Part shown: positions 24,965 through 36,572 of the stretch, piece by piece
Position numbering within the stretch: position 1 is the stretch's first letter
How the letters are laid out: each line of letters begins with the position of its first letter
Origin: Toxotes chatareus
Lineage: Eukaryota > Chordata > Actinopteri > Toxotidae
DNA: 64,000 nt
Assembly (NCBI GenBank): GCA_016801885.1
Contig: JAFBJY010000242.1
Location: 1 to 64,000, forward strand
Direction: 5' to 3'
Notes under the pieces: generated by a model
Database searches by the model: none
The model's input: only the letters and a program-made list of their open reading frames with translations
Told to the model about the DNA's origin: nothing
Made by a program: the position numbers and the translations under genes

Positions 24965-25790
24965 TATATAAGTCAGACTGCTGAAGCCTCCTGTTTGCTT
25001 CTTTTGAACTTTGGAAGTCCCTTTTACACAGGACATGGACTGTGGATTTTATGCTCCATCATTTAGGAGGATCCAAAGCAACAACCACAAATGATTTCAA
25101 TTTACATAAAAGCATGTGAATGTTTTTGAACATTTGAAGTTTAAAAGATAAACTTGAAAAAATAGGCACCTTTCCTTTAACACAAACCATAATACTTTGA
25201 AGCAAAAATGGAAACCTAAGTTGACAATATGAAAATCTCACAGATACAATCAGCATAAATAAACTGAACATGTACTGAAACCTTTGGGCTGAAGTTCTTG
25301 TGTGATTAGACATCATGCCAATTTAACAAACACATCCCACTGAACTGAAACACTGACATGAACTAAAAAAGGTTTTGACTTACTGAAAACCTTGGAGGTG
25401 ATCTGGACTTTCCTGTAGTTTCCTCTTGTCCTTGTAACAGCAGTAGCTCCTCCCTTCCTTGTCAATAATTGTGCAGAAATATCTGAGTGGTTCTTTCTTC
25501 CTAAATCATGAGCAAGTCCTGTCCAGTCCAACTGTTTCTGCTCCTGTTTGACTTCTGAACTCGTCTCTAGCTGTGTGTCCACTTATTGCAGCCTGTGACA
25601 TCAGGCTGTAGAATGTTGATACATCAAAGGCATCAAAGGACAAACACTCTCTCTCTCACACACACACACACATTCTCGTCTTAATATAGTTGTGAGGATA
25701 CATGTTGCCATAATGCATTCCCTTGCCCCTTAACCTAACCTTAACCATCATAACTGAAAGCCTAACACAAACCAAAACATAACCCATACT
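24965..25790. repeat. Duplicated segment, copy B
   Basis: Same orientation as copy A (19,655-20,440), with small indels. The conserved exon-like block lies at 25,582-25,380 on the minus strand (TQLETSSEVKQEQKQLDW). The simple repeat after it has changed to CTCTCT/CACACA. Similarity extends beyond the exon-like block, so this is a segmental duplication and not just a shared exon. Confidence 0.65.
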
Positions 25791-26126
25791 AATGATATTC
25801 AATCTTCTTAAAAATACCAAATGAATTACAACAATAAGCACTCAGGACCATTCAGCTGGGTTGGTGAATTCAGCACCAAGGACAGCAGCAGCTGAACTGT
25901 ACACAACTACATGTACTAACACACAGCAAATTCACAAAGTACTAAAATCTGGAGTCAGGCAAAAAAGTGTGAAAGAGTTACATTTCTGGAGTTTATTTTA
26001 TAACTCTGACTACAGTTTGTGTTAAGGTGTACACCCAGGCCGAGTTGAATTTTGGAGTTTATTCCCTGGTGTTCAGGATCTGGTTTTAACTCTGTCCCTG
26101 GAGTTCACGACGCATTTTATCGCGGC

Positions 26127-28822
26127 ATGAGCAGCACAAGGGACATTGTCACAAGGCTGGTAAGAGCATGATTTTTATCAAAAAAGTACTTTAAATGCGG
26201 GATATTTTGTCATTGTTCTCACTTTATCTACTTACATAGTACCGCTAATGACTGCGAACTTGATGTTGAACGTAACCCCATTGCTTTTACTCCATTATTT
26301 AGAGCAAGTAGCTCCCGCAGCATTAGTTAGCTAACTGTCCTTAGCTGCCATTGTGGAGCTGTTAGCTTTCACTCAAACGTTAATGTCGGCCATACTGTCT
26401 GTGGCGTGTGATGTGTCTGTATGACGGTAATGACAAACTGTTTGATAAGCTTCACATTCGCATCTTGAAGGTAATTAATACTGTTTTGGAAATAACCATC
26501 CAACAATGCAACCATATGTCGGTGTTTTAAGAGTATAATTTCCGGCTCAACGGCGCAGACGCTGCTGAAAAGTCAGTTTTGGCTAGCATGCTAACAGTTG
26601 AGCTTATAAACTGTAGCCTTGCTGTTTTGAACAGCGGTGAGAAACGTGTATTTTGAACCTGGCTGATCGTTCCGACCTGACAGAATATGTGACCCTCACT
26701 ACTTGTGGTAAGCAGAGTTATAGGTAATGGTAATGTTTTGTCTTGAGACAGGTAATATCCAGCCAGGTATGTGATATAGTTTTAATGTGCTGGACTTTAG
26801 ATTTTATTTGCCTTATACTTGTGTGTGTGTGATCTTCAGATCTAAGTGTCCTGCAGCAAAGGTGTGAAGGCTCCTCCTCTCCAAGTCTGACAGATACACT
26901 GTCAGTCTCAAGCACTTTAAGCAGAGACACAAGTGATTCTGGATGCCAGCCTTTGATGGACAGTGTGCTTGCAGCTTGTATACAACTAGACTTTAATCAT
27001 TATTTATTAAACATAATTCCTAAAAAATGAAAGTAATAGGTATTAAATGAATGTATTTGCTTACAACATAGATCTAAGTGTAGTTGTAAATATGTTTATA
27101 ATATTTTCTTTTTTAGAATGTGGAGCAAATTCTTACCTCAAAACCAGCAGGGATGACTGTGATTAAAGAGTATGAAGAGACTGGAAGTTTGAAATATTAC
27201 ACCACATGATTACTGGTTAATATTATTGTCACTCACATGCATGGAAAAGAAGGGTAAGAGGCTTCAACTTAATCCTGTATACTTTTATAAAAACAGACAA
27301 AAATGTTAAGAGATTTTTTTCCTGCTTGCAGGAGAGCTGTTAGTAAAGCAACAAAAGAGTTCCATGGCCTCGGGATGGTTTCACTTTTCCCATCTTTGAA
27401 AGACCCATACTCCAAAAATGTTAGTATAACTCCCTTGTTTGCATATAAGCAACATACAGTATTTGTTCTTGAGACACATTTTTTCTTTCAGGAACACTTC
27501 TATGATATTCAAAGCAACAAAGGCCCTAACCCTTTCTTGAGTGGCGCATGAAGACAAATCCAGAACCACCTCTTCATCCCAGAGTAGAGTGGAGCTAAAA
27601 GGAGGTCCCACATCATCCAGAACATATGATGATCAGCCAATCAGAGAAGAAGCCATATCTCTCCTTCACCACACAGCTAATCCTGACTTAGTGTCCCAGA
27701 GGATGAGAGAAACCTTCTACTACTGTCAGCAGATTCTTCATGACCCACAGCGGTCAGCTGATGTATTACATGTTTCCACGTTTCTTGGATGTCATGGGAC
27801 TTTCTCTTTTATTTAGATTTTGCAAGACTTCTCACTGCTGTTTGGAGCAGAGGTTGCTTCAAGGTTCCTTGAAAAATGGAACAGCAGTTTTAAAGATAAA
27901 GTTATCAAGGAGGCAGGAACCTGAAAGAGACGTCTCTCTTAAAACAACAACTGAAAGCTGCCCTGAATGAAGGGTCTGACACTGCTGATGAAGCAGGTAC
28001 AGTTATCATCAGAATAGTAATGCAGTTATGTGAGTCGTCCAACAGTCGTCAGTTTATTGTGTTTTTATTGATTTATTTTACAAAAGCATCTCTGAGTCTA
28101 AATAGGCCACTTAAGTCTGCAGTTAAGATACAGTGTGAGGGCTGAACATTGCTTTGCTCTCCAGCACAGATTTATAATGACTGGGCCATTAATAGTTGTT
28201 ATATGTGTATATGTTTAAGATCATAGTAAAACCATTAGAACAATGCACAGAGCAATATCATAAACACACGACTTAATATATATAATGAGTGTAAAAGTAC
28301 TTTTCACTCTGTCCCCAGAGTGGGACAGCAACATGGCTTCTCTTCTGGTGCTGCTTCATCTTCTCACTCCACAACCAGCTGGAAGAAAGCGTCCCACAAA
28401 GATCAGCGTCGGAGAGGCAACGGATCATCTGGTAAAATTTCAGAAGGTTTGTCAAAACTTCCAAATACTGTAGATGTTGCTGAGTTTTAGAAAGTCATCC
28501 CAAAGTCATCCCAAAGCCTTGAGGATCATCTCCTGACCACTGAAGGAACCCATCAGCCATATCTTTTGCCACAGGAACTTCAAAGACCCAGGTTTTCACC
28601 TTTTATATTGTCTTGGACAAAAAGCTTCTGTCATGTCAGTCATGTACATCCTTTGGTGCTTTTGATGAGCTGTTCAAGTCACATTTTGTTTTTGGTGTGA
28701 AGTATGATGACGCTCCCTCCAGCCTGTACACATTTTTACAGACAGCTCTGTACAATATTGATGCAACTGAAGAATCTCCCAGAGTAAAAGAGCTCAGAGC
28801 AAAGCTGTTAAACAAACCATAA
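26127..28822 (+). pseudogene. SAMD3-like teleost multicopy gene, decayed
   Basis: A multi-exon remnant. Exon 1 is 26,127-26,159 (ATG, 11 codons, then GTAAGA). Exon 2 is about 27,117-27,253 (after TTTTAG) and has an in-frame TGA at 27,207. Exon 3 is 27,332-27,420, with the block GLGMVSLFPSLKDPYSKN. Exon 4 starts at 27,492 (EHFYDIQSNKG) and continues with ISLLHHTANPDLVSQRMRET and LHDPQRSAD. After 28,319 the end is encoded in two frames, finishing with CTSFGAFDELFKSHFVFGV and SPRVKELRAKLLNKP at 28,822. These blocks recall the uncharacterised teleost proteins annotated as SAMD3-like. The part present here lacks a visible SAM domain. Frameshifts and the stop make it non-functional as written. Confidence 0.55.
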
Positions 28823-28840
28823 GTAGCTTATTTAGCCAAA

Positions 28841-29643
28841 ATGTTGAGATGTTTCCTCTGCAATTCATCCTTTGGTTCAGTGTTGCTTTTGTTCAGGCAC
28901 CTCAAATGAATTCATGCCATGTATCCAGGTAAAAGTCTCTCTAGTTATTGTGGATTCAGGAAACATCTCATTAAGATACACAGCTCCATTGATAACACAA
29001 GTGTGTCTAACCAGATCCCTTTCAACAACGACACAGAGACAGTAAACAATTCTCAGTCTGTAACTGATGAAATACTTCATCTCATTTCCAAAATACTGAA
29101 GCAGCTCCTTCAGGTTCTACTCACAACAAAGACGTGTGCTTCAGTTATAGCCAAGCTTTTGGGGAGTGGTGAACCAAATTCTGTAGTTCTTTATACAACT
29201 GAAAATTTAGAGGAATTTATCAAGCAGGTTATCAAGCAGCTATCACTGGGAATGCCTGTCCTTAAAAACAGTTGAGTCTGGTCCAGTTAAAATGTGTTCA
29301 GTTGAAACACTGGATTTTTCTGAAGATATAACAGCATCTCTTCACCTTGATTGTGAAGCCATCGTCTGTGTCACACAGTGGGTGAAATGCTGTGGAGCTG
29401 AGTATCGTGTTGGACTCTTTGTGTGCACTGGTACTGATGAAAACGTGCCACTGTTCAGCAAAATAACATCAATCATTTTGCACAAAGTGTTTTTTGTTTT
29501 GATTGAGCATGAAACTTGTTTCCATGATCACTTCCATGCTTTCCAAGTGAGTGACACTACACAGAGTGAACTGATTCTAGAAAGGGAGAGATTAAGATAT
29601 TTCAAATGGTTTGATGCTCAGATGTCATATGGTTGTGATTCAT
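28841..29643 (+). pseudogene. C2H2 zinc-finger protein of a teleost multicopy family, broken
   Basis: Starts at ATG 28,841, 19 bp after the previous gene. Residues 4-23 form a C2H2 finger (CFLC...HLK-stop-IH), broken by an in-frame TGA at 28,907. A second finger half, GFRKHLIKIHSS, follows, and then a helical segment to 29,275. After a short gap a C-terminal block (29,292-29,643) contains FSKITSIILHK, FVLIEHETCFHDHFHAFQV and ends in a stop. The same family reappears at 57,943-60,306. The central part, including the MxFEAKH block of the other copy, is missing, so this copy is internally deleted. Function is unknown. Repetition in the genome suggests it is element-encoded. Confidence 0.5.
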
Positions 29644-29964
29644 AATGTTATGTTGTATCAGAGAGTTGCATAATCTGATTTCTAATCTGAATTGAATGAG
29701 TTCTCTTACTGTTTTATACTTGAACTGTAAAGTGAGTAGTAGTCTACCTCGAGTTACACAATGCACCACAGAGAAATGTGTCAGTTTTTTATACATTTGC
29801 AGACATTTTATTATGCAGTAATGTGTTGTTTACAGTGTTTTGTACAACTTCACAAATGTTTTTCATTGACATTATTTGCTGCCTGTGTGCTGTTAAATTT
29901 TACAGTTTTAATACAGCAATTAATTCAAAGTGTCATGTATTGAATTTTTAAATGTATTTGCTCA

Positions 29965-29970
29965 AATAAA
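29965..29970 (+). terminator. AATAAA polyadenylation signal
   Basis: An AATAAA about 320 bp beyond the stop of the C2H2-family gene. The other copy has the same signal in a similar TCAAATAAAA context at 60,685. Confidence 0.45.
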
Positions 29971-30269
29971 AGCCAAAAAATCAACAGGATGGTGTTTGGT
30001 GGTTATTTTCCCATAAAACTAAATAATATGATAATGAATAAATTTTAACTCTAACACGTATAAATAAAACACATTTTGAGTGTAAGGTGTCAACACTGGA
30101 GAAGAGTTTAAATCGAAATTAACTAAATTTTAGAGTCACACTCAGTGAGGGATGAGTATTTTAACACCAGGAGGAGTTCAAGTTAACTCTGTTTCAGTTA
30201 TTTTAACTCTGCCACAGAGTCTATTCGATGGTCACACATGTTCACTCAATTTGAGCTGATTTTAACTCA

Positions 30270-31080
30270 CAGAGTTTATTCCAGAGGCTAAAATTTCTAG
30301 AACTTCTACAAAAATAAACACTTCTGTAGTGATGAAGAAAAGTGTCCATGTAACATTTAGGGCTTGACCATGGTTCCTGGCCCCTAAACAGAGGAGGATC
30401 AGAGAAAATGTGGGCCAATAGGAGCTGTTTTAGGGTACTGAGTAAAGTTGATCATTTTGAATCTGATTTCCAGAAATGTCATCTCTATATTGTTTCCAAA
30501 CCTCTTTGCACTCTCCCCACCAGGGATGGCAGTTGAGATGTTCAGATAAACAGAAGTGAACCATGAAGCACGTGCTGGGTTAAACATCATCACTGGCTGA
30601 CAGATGAAGTCCAGGGTAAGAAAGCTGAGAGCAGAAGAGGAACACATTCACAAAGTGTGATATTAAAGAGAGTCAGCAATGAAATCTGCTCTTCACCTGA
30701 ACTTCTTTCCACTAACTGATTCTAGAAGGTGCCAAAGCTCCTGAAGTGCTGATTTGGAAATGTTTCATATAATCTCAGGAATAATATGATGGAAACTTGA
30801 AATGATTGTGATGATTGTTTACTGTATAAGTCCATGTAAGAGCTCCTTATTTGTTATTATTTACTAGAGGAAGTCAGGCTGCTTCCTGAACAGAGACAAC
30901 TATTCACAAATGTACTCAGTGGTTTCACTGTGTTAGGTAATAACTAAGATTTCATGTTTCATTCTAAACTCCAGTGCCAACCAATGGAGACAGGCCAATA
31001 CTGAGTGAATACAATACTGAATACATATGAAAAACTGCAGGATCTGTGCATGAGGACAGGATATTTTCAACTCTTTTTGG
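30270..31080. other. No gene seen
   Basis: About 800 bp with only short open frames, including 30,647-30,399 (-), and no recognised domain. Confidence 0.45.
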
Positions 31081-31680
31081 ACTTCTTGTCTTTTTCCTGT
31101 TTCCCTCCTTTGCTGTCCCGACCTAATGTGTGTCTCCTGTTGTCCTAGTGTATTTAAGTGTCATTCTTCCCTTGTCTCCTTGTCAGTGTGTCTCAGTCCT
31201 AGCCTGTGTTCACCAGTGTTTTGTCCAAGTCTGTTCCTGCTGTGTTCTTGCTGTGGTTGTACCTGCTTTTCTCATGGACTCTGTGTTCACCTGCTGTCCT
31301 GTCCTTAGTGTTACCTGTTTCCCTGTCTTTGTCACCTCTGGGATTTTTCCTCTGTTCCCTTTGGATTCACTTTCATTTGTTCTCCTCAAGTAAGAGCTTC
31401 TGAAGTTTTTCTCCTTCTTGGACAATTTAGTTGTTTAAGTTTTGGTTCCTGGCCTTGGACTTTGATCCAGTGATTTTAATAAAGAGGACTTTAACTGACT
31501 CGTCCATCCGTCTTGGGGTTTCTACACCTGTGCCCTCCCCCTTAGTGTTCTTGGACACAGCAGTGATTACAGCGTTACAGGTCCCTGCTGACCTCTCATT
31601 TCATATTTTTACACTGTATTTAAATATATGACACTATGTGGACACAATATCATCTGAAAGGATTTTAAACCTCAGGACGA
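31080..31680 (+). repeat. Dispersed repeat, LTR-like, copy 1
   Basis: The right part (31,285-31,680) matches 60,785-61,200 nearly base for base, including GACTTTGATCCAGTGATTTT, an AATAAAGAGG polyadenylation-type signal and ACAATATCATCTGAAAGGAT. A GTATTTAAGTG TATA-like element lies upstream at about 31,150. The signal order fits an LTR with flanking sequence, but similarity runs past the probable LTR end, so the unit is larger. Confidence 0.5.
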
Positions 31681-33000
31681 GGCCACTTGAAAGTTTACTC
31701 ATCCCTGGAACAACATCTGATGCTGTAGCTGATTTTCTCACCTGATCATCTGCATCTCCAGAGCACATGTCCATCTGACCACTGCTCTCAGCATCTCTCT
31801 TCTCTTCCTGTCTCTCAGTTCTTCCTGTATTGTGACCAGACCCTTTGAAACCCTAGCCCTTGTGTATCTGTCCTCTGTCTACTTCTTGTCTTTTCCTTGT
31901 TCCATCTATAATGAAGACTGTGTCACTGCTCACTGGTAGCACATGGTAGGACAGACACTCAGCCCTGTACCCATTCATGGTTCATAACAAATAATTCCCC
32001 ACTGTTTTCCTGGTGAGTGAACGCACCACAATGGACAAATGTTCATACACCATATACCCAACCCTCACAGTAAAACATAAGAAACACACTACACACCAGC
32101 TCTGTTATTTCAAGATGGTTTATTCACTCATATGCTTTTACCAGTGCTGCTGCCATCTTGGTCCTCTCCTTCTCTGTGCCTGGGGGCTGAACCAGAGCAG
32201 CTGAAGAAGGCTGCCTTATACAGTGGTAGGAGGTACCTGTAAACACCAAATAAACTGTGGATTTAATTTTCATTAATTTTGATTTCCTTTCTGGTAGCAT
32301 TTTTTCCCCCCTGTAAATAAATGCACTGCTCAAATGCTATTTGCGACTCCAGCCATCATTTTTTTTATTTCCTAAATTAAAAAGAAAACCCACATTTGTG
32401 TGACAATAATTCACCTCAGCCACCTGGAGGGGGGGTAGCTGTAGCCCCACCACCTCTACTTTTGGCCTCTGCTCGGGCTGAGGAGCAGCTGTGTCTGACG
32501 TGCATCAACAAACAGTGAAAGCTTTCCTCAGTGCTCCTGAAGGATTTTCACATTCTGCAGTGAACACAGAGACTGTTAATGGATCTTATTTTCTTCTTTT
32601 ACTTGAAAAGTCACTTTGCTCTTTCTTTGCGGAAGAAATGCGTGCTAGATGTTGTCATTTCGCTGGTATACTTTATTTTTAGGCTTTGGTGGGGATGCTG
32701 GCGTCTTTGAGACAAGAAAAGTGTACATGATGACAATAAAAAAAAGAAATAACGCTACTGAATGAACTTATTTCTTCAATATGACAGATGATGCTTGAAA
32801 AATATACAGTTGTAAGAAGCAAAGGAAACAAGAGAAGCTTTTACAAAAATAAGGTTCATGCTGCATTTTCACTTTGCACTCATCAAACACACATTCACAG
32901 ATGACTACATGAATACATGACTTTATGTGTGTACAGGTCTAGTGTTTTTTTTTGTATTCTTTGACAGAGGCACAGGTACTGGCATAGGTCTGAGATGCTA
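31681..33000. other. Intergenic, no gene seen
   Basis: About 1.3 kb with T-rich runs and no coding region that I can support. Confidence 0.45.
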
Positions 33001-33019
33001 AGAGAGAGAGGTTAGGGCA

Positions 33020-33250
33020 AGGGAATGCATTATGCCAGAGAGTGTCCTCACAAAGATATAAGTACCAGTATGTGTGAGTGTGTGTGTGTGTTTGTCCTTT
33101 GATGCCTTTGATGTATCAACATTCTACAGTCTGATGTCAGAGGCTGCAGTAAGTGGACACACAGCCAGAGACGAGTTCAGAAGTCAAACAGGAGCAGAAA
33201 CAGTTGGACTGGACAGGACTTGCTTATGATTTAGGAAGAAAGAACCACCA
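33020..33250. repeat. Duplicated segment, copy C (inverted, partial)
   Basis: Reverse-complement match to the right part of copies A and B: GCAGTAAGTGGACACACAGC, then the block encoding the EVKQEQKQLDW-like stretch, read here on the plus strand. Similarity stops at about 33,250 in the middle of the exon-like block. Confidence 0.6.
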
Positions 33251-33684
33251 AATTGCACTGTGTTGGTCCTGCTTGGTAGCAGAGCTGACCATTGCCAACC
33301 TATGACATTCTCCTCCCTACCTGTGTCTGCAGTCGCTACACTCCTGTGTGTCTATGCTGTAGACTAGAGAGAAAGCTCTATTCTTAATTCTCTCTGTTTT
33401 CAGCTCTCAAGACCTTTGCAGCTTCTACCTGAACCTCTGTGATCTGGGGTTTACTACATCCCAAACAATATGCTCCCTTTTGAAACCAGAATGAAAGTTT
33501 TGCGTTCATGGTGATATATACCTCTGATTCTTGGGAATTTGGATAAAACTGGTTTTAATTCTGAAAATAAAAAGTTACTTGAATATTCACTTTATACAAA
33601 TATTTAAACTGTTGTACATATACTCTTCTAAAAGATCTAACATCATCTACTTTAAGCAAATTAGGAAAAGTAATGTTTTTTTCT
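33251..33684. other. No gene seen
   Basis: About 430 bp before the 5'-truncated Rex3 insertion. Confidence 0.45.
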
Positions 33685-36014
33685 GTCATTCTGCTGGGGG
33701 ACTTCAACGCCCACGTGGGCAGCAACAGGGACACCTGGAGGGGCGTGATTGGGAGGAACGGCCTCCCTGATCAGAACCCAAATGGTGTTCTGTTGTTGGA
33801 CTTCTATGCTAGTCGCAGTTTGTCCATAATGAACACCATGTTCAAGCATAAGGGTGTACATGGCACCAGGACACCCTAGGCCGAAGGTCAATGATCGACT
33901 TCGTGGTCGTGTCGTTTGACCTTCGGCCGTATGTCTTGGACACTCGGGTAAAGAGAGGGGCTGAGCTGTCAACTGATCACCACCTGGTGGTGAGTTGGAT
34001 CCGCTGGCGGGGGAGGCTGACAGGCTCAGCAGGCCCAAATGTATTGTGAGGGTCTGTTGGGAACATCTGGCTGAGCCCCCTGTCAGGGGGGTCTTCAACT
34101 CCCACCTCCGGGAGAGCTTCAACCAGATACCGAGAGAGGCTGGGGACATTGAGTCTGAGTGGACCATGTTCTCTGTATCTATTGTTGATGCAGCTGTCCG
34201 GAGCTGTGGTCATAAGGTCTCCGGTGCCTGTTGTGGCGGTAATCCCCGAACCCGACAGGCCAAGAGGGCCGCAGCCCGGGCGGTTGTAGAGGCAAAAACT
34301 CGGATCTGAGAGAGGTTCGGTGAGGCCATGGAGGAGGACTATCGGTCGGCCTCAAGGAGATTCTGGCAAACCGTCCGGCGCCTCAGGAGAGGGAAGCAGT
34401 ACTCTACCAACACTATTTATAGTTGAGGCGGAGAGCTGTTGACCTTGACTGGGGACATTATTGGACGGTGGAAAGAATACTTTGAGGATCTCCTCAATCC
34501 CGCTGTTACGATTTCCGTTGAGGAAACGGGATGGGGGTTTGGTGGCGGACTCATCCATCACCCAAGCTGGGGGTGGATGAGGTCCGTCCCGAGTAGTCTC
34601 TGGATGTTGCAGAGCTGTCTTGGCTGACACGCCTCTGTAACATCGCGTGGCAGTCGGGGACAGTACCCCTGGAGTGGCAGACAGGGGTGGTGGTCCCTCT
34701 TTTCAAGAAGGAGGACCAGAGAGTGTGCTCCAACTATAGGGGGATCACACTTCTCAGCCTCCCTGGGAAAGTCTATGCCAGGGTGCTGGAGAGGAGGATT
34801 CGGCCGATAGTCGAACCTCGGATCCAGGAGGAACAATGCGGTTTTCGTCCTGGTCGTGGAACACTGGACCAGCTCTATACTTTCTATAGGGTGCTCGAGG
34901 GTTCATGGGTGTTTGCCCAACCAGTCCACATGTGTTTTGTGGATCTGGAGAAAGCGTTCGACCGTGTGCCTCGTGGGGTCCTGTGGAGGGTGCTCTGGGA
35001 GTATGGAGTCCGGGGCCCTCTGCTAGGGGCTGTCAGGTCTCTGTACAACTGGAGCAGGAGCTTGGTTCACATTGCCGGCAGTAAGTCAGACCTGTTTCCA
35101 GTGCATGTTGGACTCCGGCAGGGCTGCCCTTTGTCACCAGTTCTGTTCATAATTTTTATGGACAGGAATTCAAGGTGCAGCCAGGGGCCAGAGGGAGTCC
35201 GGTTTGGGGACCACAGGATTTCATCCCTGCTTTTTGCGGATGATGTCCTGTTGGCTCCATCAAACCAAGACCTTCAGCATGTACTGGGGCAGTTTGCAGC
35301 CGAGTGTGAAGAAAGCGGGATGAGGACCAGCACCTCCAGGTCCGAGGCCATGATTCTCGACCGGAAAAGGGTGGCTTGCCCTCTCCGGGTTGGAGGAGAG
35401 TTCCTTCCTCAAGTGGAGGAGTTTAAGTATCTTGGGGTCTTGTTCACGAGTTGGGGAAGGACGGAGCGTGAGATTGACAGGCGGATCGGTGCAGCTTCCG
35501 CAGTAATGCGGTCGATGTACCGGTCCGTCATGGTGAAGAAGGAGCTGACCCGAAAGGCGAAGCTCTCAATTTACCGGTCGATCTCGTTCCTACTCTCACC
35601 TATGAACATGAGCTTTGGGTCATGACTGAAAGGACAAGATCTCGGATACAAGTGGCCGAGATGAGTTTCCTCCGCAGGGTGGCTAGGTGGTCCCTTAGAG
35701 ATAGGGTGAGGAGCTTGGTCATCCGGGAGGAGCTTGGAGTGCTGCCGCTGCTCCTCCACATCGAGAGGGGCCAGTTGAGGTGGCTCGGGCATCTATTCAG
35801 GATGCCCCTGGACACCTCCCTAGGGAGGTGTTCGGGCATGTCTCGCCAGGAGGAGGCCCCGGGAAGACCTAGGACACGCTGGAGGGACTATGTCTCTCGG
35901 CTGGCCTGGGAACGCCTCGGGGTTCCCCGGAAGAGCTGGAGGAAGTGGCCAAGGAGAGGGAAGTCTGGGCGTCCCTGCTTAGACTGCTGCCCCCATGCGA
36001 CCCGCCCTGGATAA
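33685..36014 (+). pseudogene. Rex3 ORF2: endonuclease-reverse transcriptase, truncated and broken
   Basis: Starts inside the endonuclease with LLGDFNAHVGSNRDTW and continues with MFKHKGVHGT and the catalytic-type STDHHLVVSW block in another frame. The RT is open at 34,687-35,625: VCSNYRGITLLSLPGKVYAR, FVDLEKAFDRVPR (motif A), GLRQGCPLSPVLF (motif B) and LLFADDVLL (catalytic motif C). The C-terminal region continues in another frame (35,622-36,014), with LRWLGHLFRMPLDTS and RPRTRWRDYVSRLAWERLG, a block typical of this clade. At least three shifts and the lost 5' end make it inactive. Confidence 0.85.
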
Positions 36015-36024
36015 GCGGCAGATA

Positions 36025-36042
36025 ATGATGATGATGATGATG
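36025..36042. repeat. (GAT)n 3' tail of Rex3
   Basis: Six near-perfect GAT/ATG triplets follow GGATAAGCGGCAGATA, the normal 3' end of Rex3 copies. Confidence 0.85.
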
Positions 36043-36045
36043 TTT

Positions 36046-36572
36046 TTTTTTATTTAACAAAGATATTTTTGTATTAAAATGGATGAGTACTTTAATAACT
36101 CAACAGCAATGAAGAAAAATTGTAAGCACTTAAAAACAAAGCATTTAAAACAAATTAAAGCGGCCTCTGACGGTGGTGACACTAATCTGACGGTGGTTTC
36201 ATTACAACATACATTTCCAAAATTTATACCACTCAAGTCAATGCCTTCTTGTTTAAGAACTATTTACTCCAAAAATAAAAGGTGTAAGGTACATTTAGGC
36301 AATATCATCAACCTCACTCCCATAACATCAAATATCAAATCATCATAATAAAATTACAGTCATTACCACTATAAACTGTATATTGGACATGAATTACAGA
36401 TAAATGAATAACTACATCTCACAGTCTCTTTTCCATAAACTGAAATATCTCAAAATACAGATAGCATTCTGTATAAATACCACAAAACACATCTGGCACA
36501 ATAATAACAATAATTCAAATGTGAACTCCTGTGAGTATTCCCTGACTGTAATACATCACTCAATTAGCTTTG
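36046..36572. other. No gene seen
   Basis: AT-rich sequence with a T run at the end of the Rex3 insertion. Short frames only. Confidence 0.45.

Larger units (their letters stand above)
25985..30265 (+). mobile_element. Candidate composite DNA transposon carrying two teleost multicopy genes
   Basis: Two decayed genes (26,127-28,822 and 28,841-29,643) only 19 bp apart are bracketed by clusters of short motifs. On the left (25,985-26,110) are AGAGTTACA, GGAGTTTATT, AACTCTG and GGAGTTCA. On the right (30,040-30,265) the same kinds of words occur in inverted sense (AATAAACTCTG, GAGTTAAAA, AACTCTG). Subterminal motif arrays of this sort are common in large DNA transposons. I did not find exact terminal inverted repeats or a target duplication, so the unit and its ends are an inference. 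Confidence 0.35.
33685..36045 (+). mobile_element. Rex3: Rex3 LINE (RTE clade), 5'-truncated
   Basis: A 2.36-kb plus-strand copy that begins within the endonuclease domain and ends in a GAT/ATG microsatellite tail (36,025-36,042). The sequences around 34,673-34,700 and 35,108-35,140 match, as I remember them, the conserved sites used to amplify Rex3 RT from fish. Truncation at the 5' end is the usual result of incomplete reverse transcription. Confidence 0.88.
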
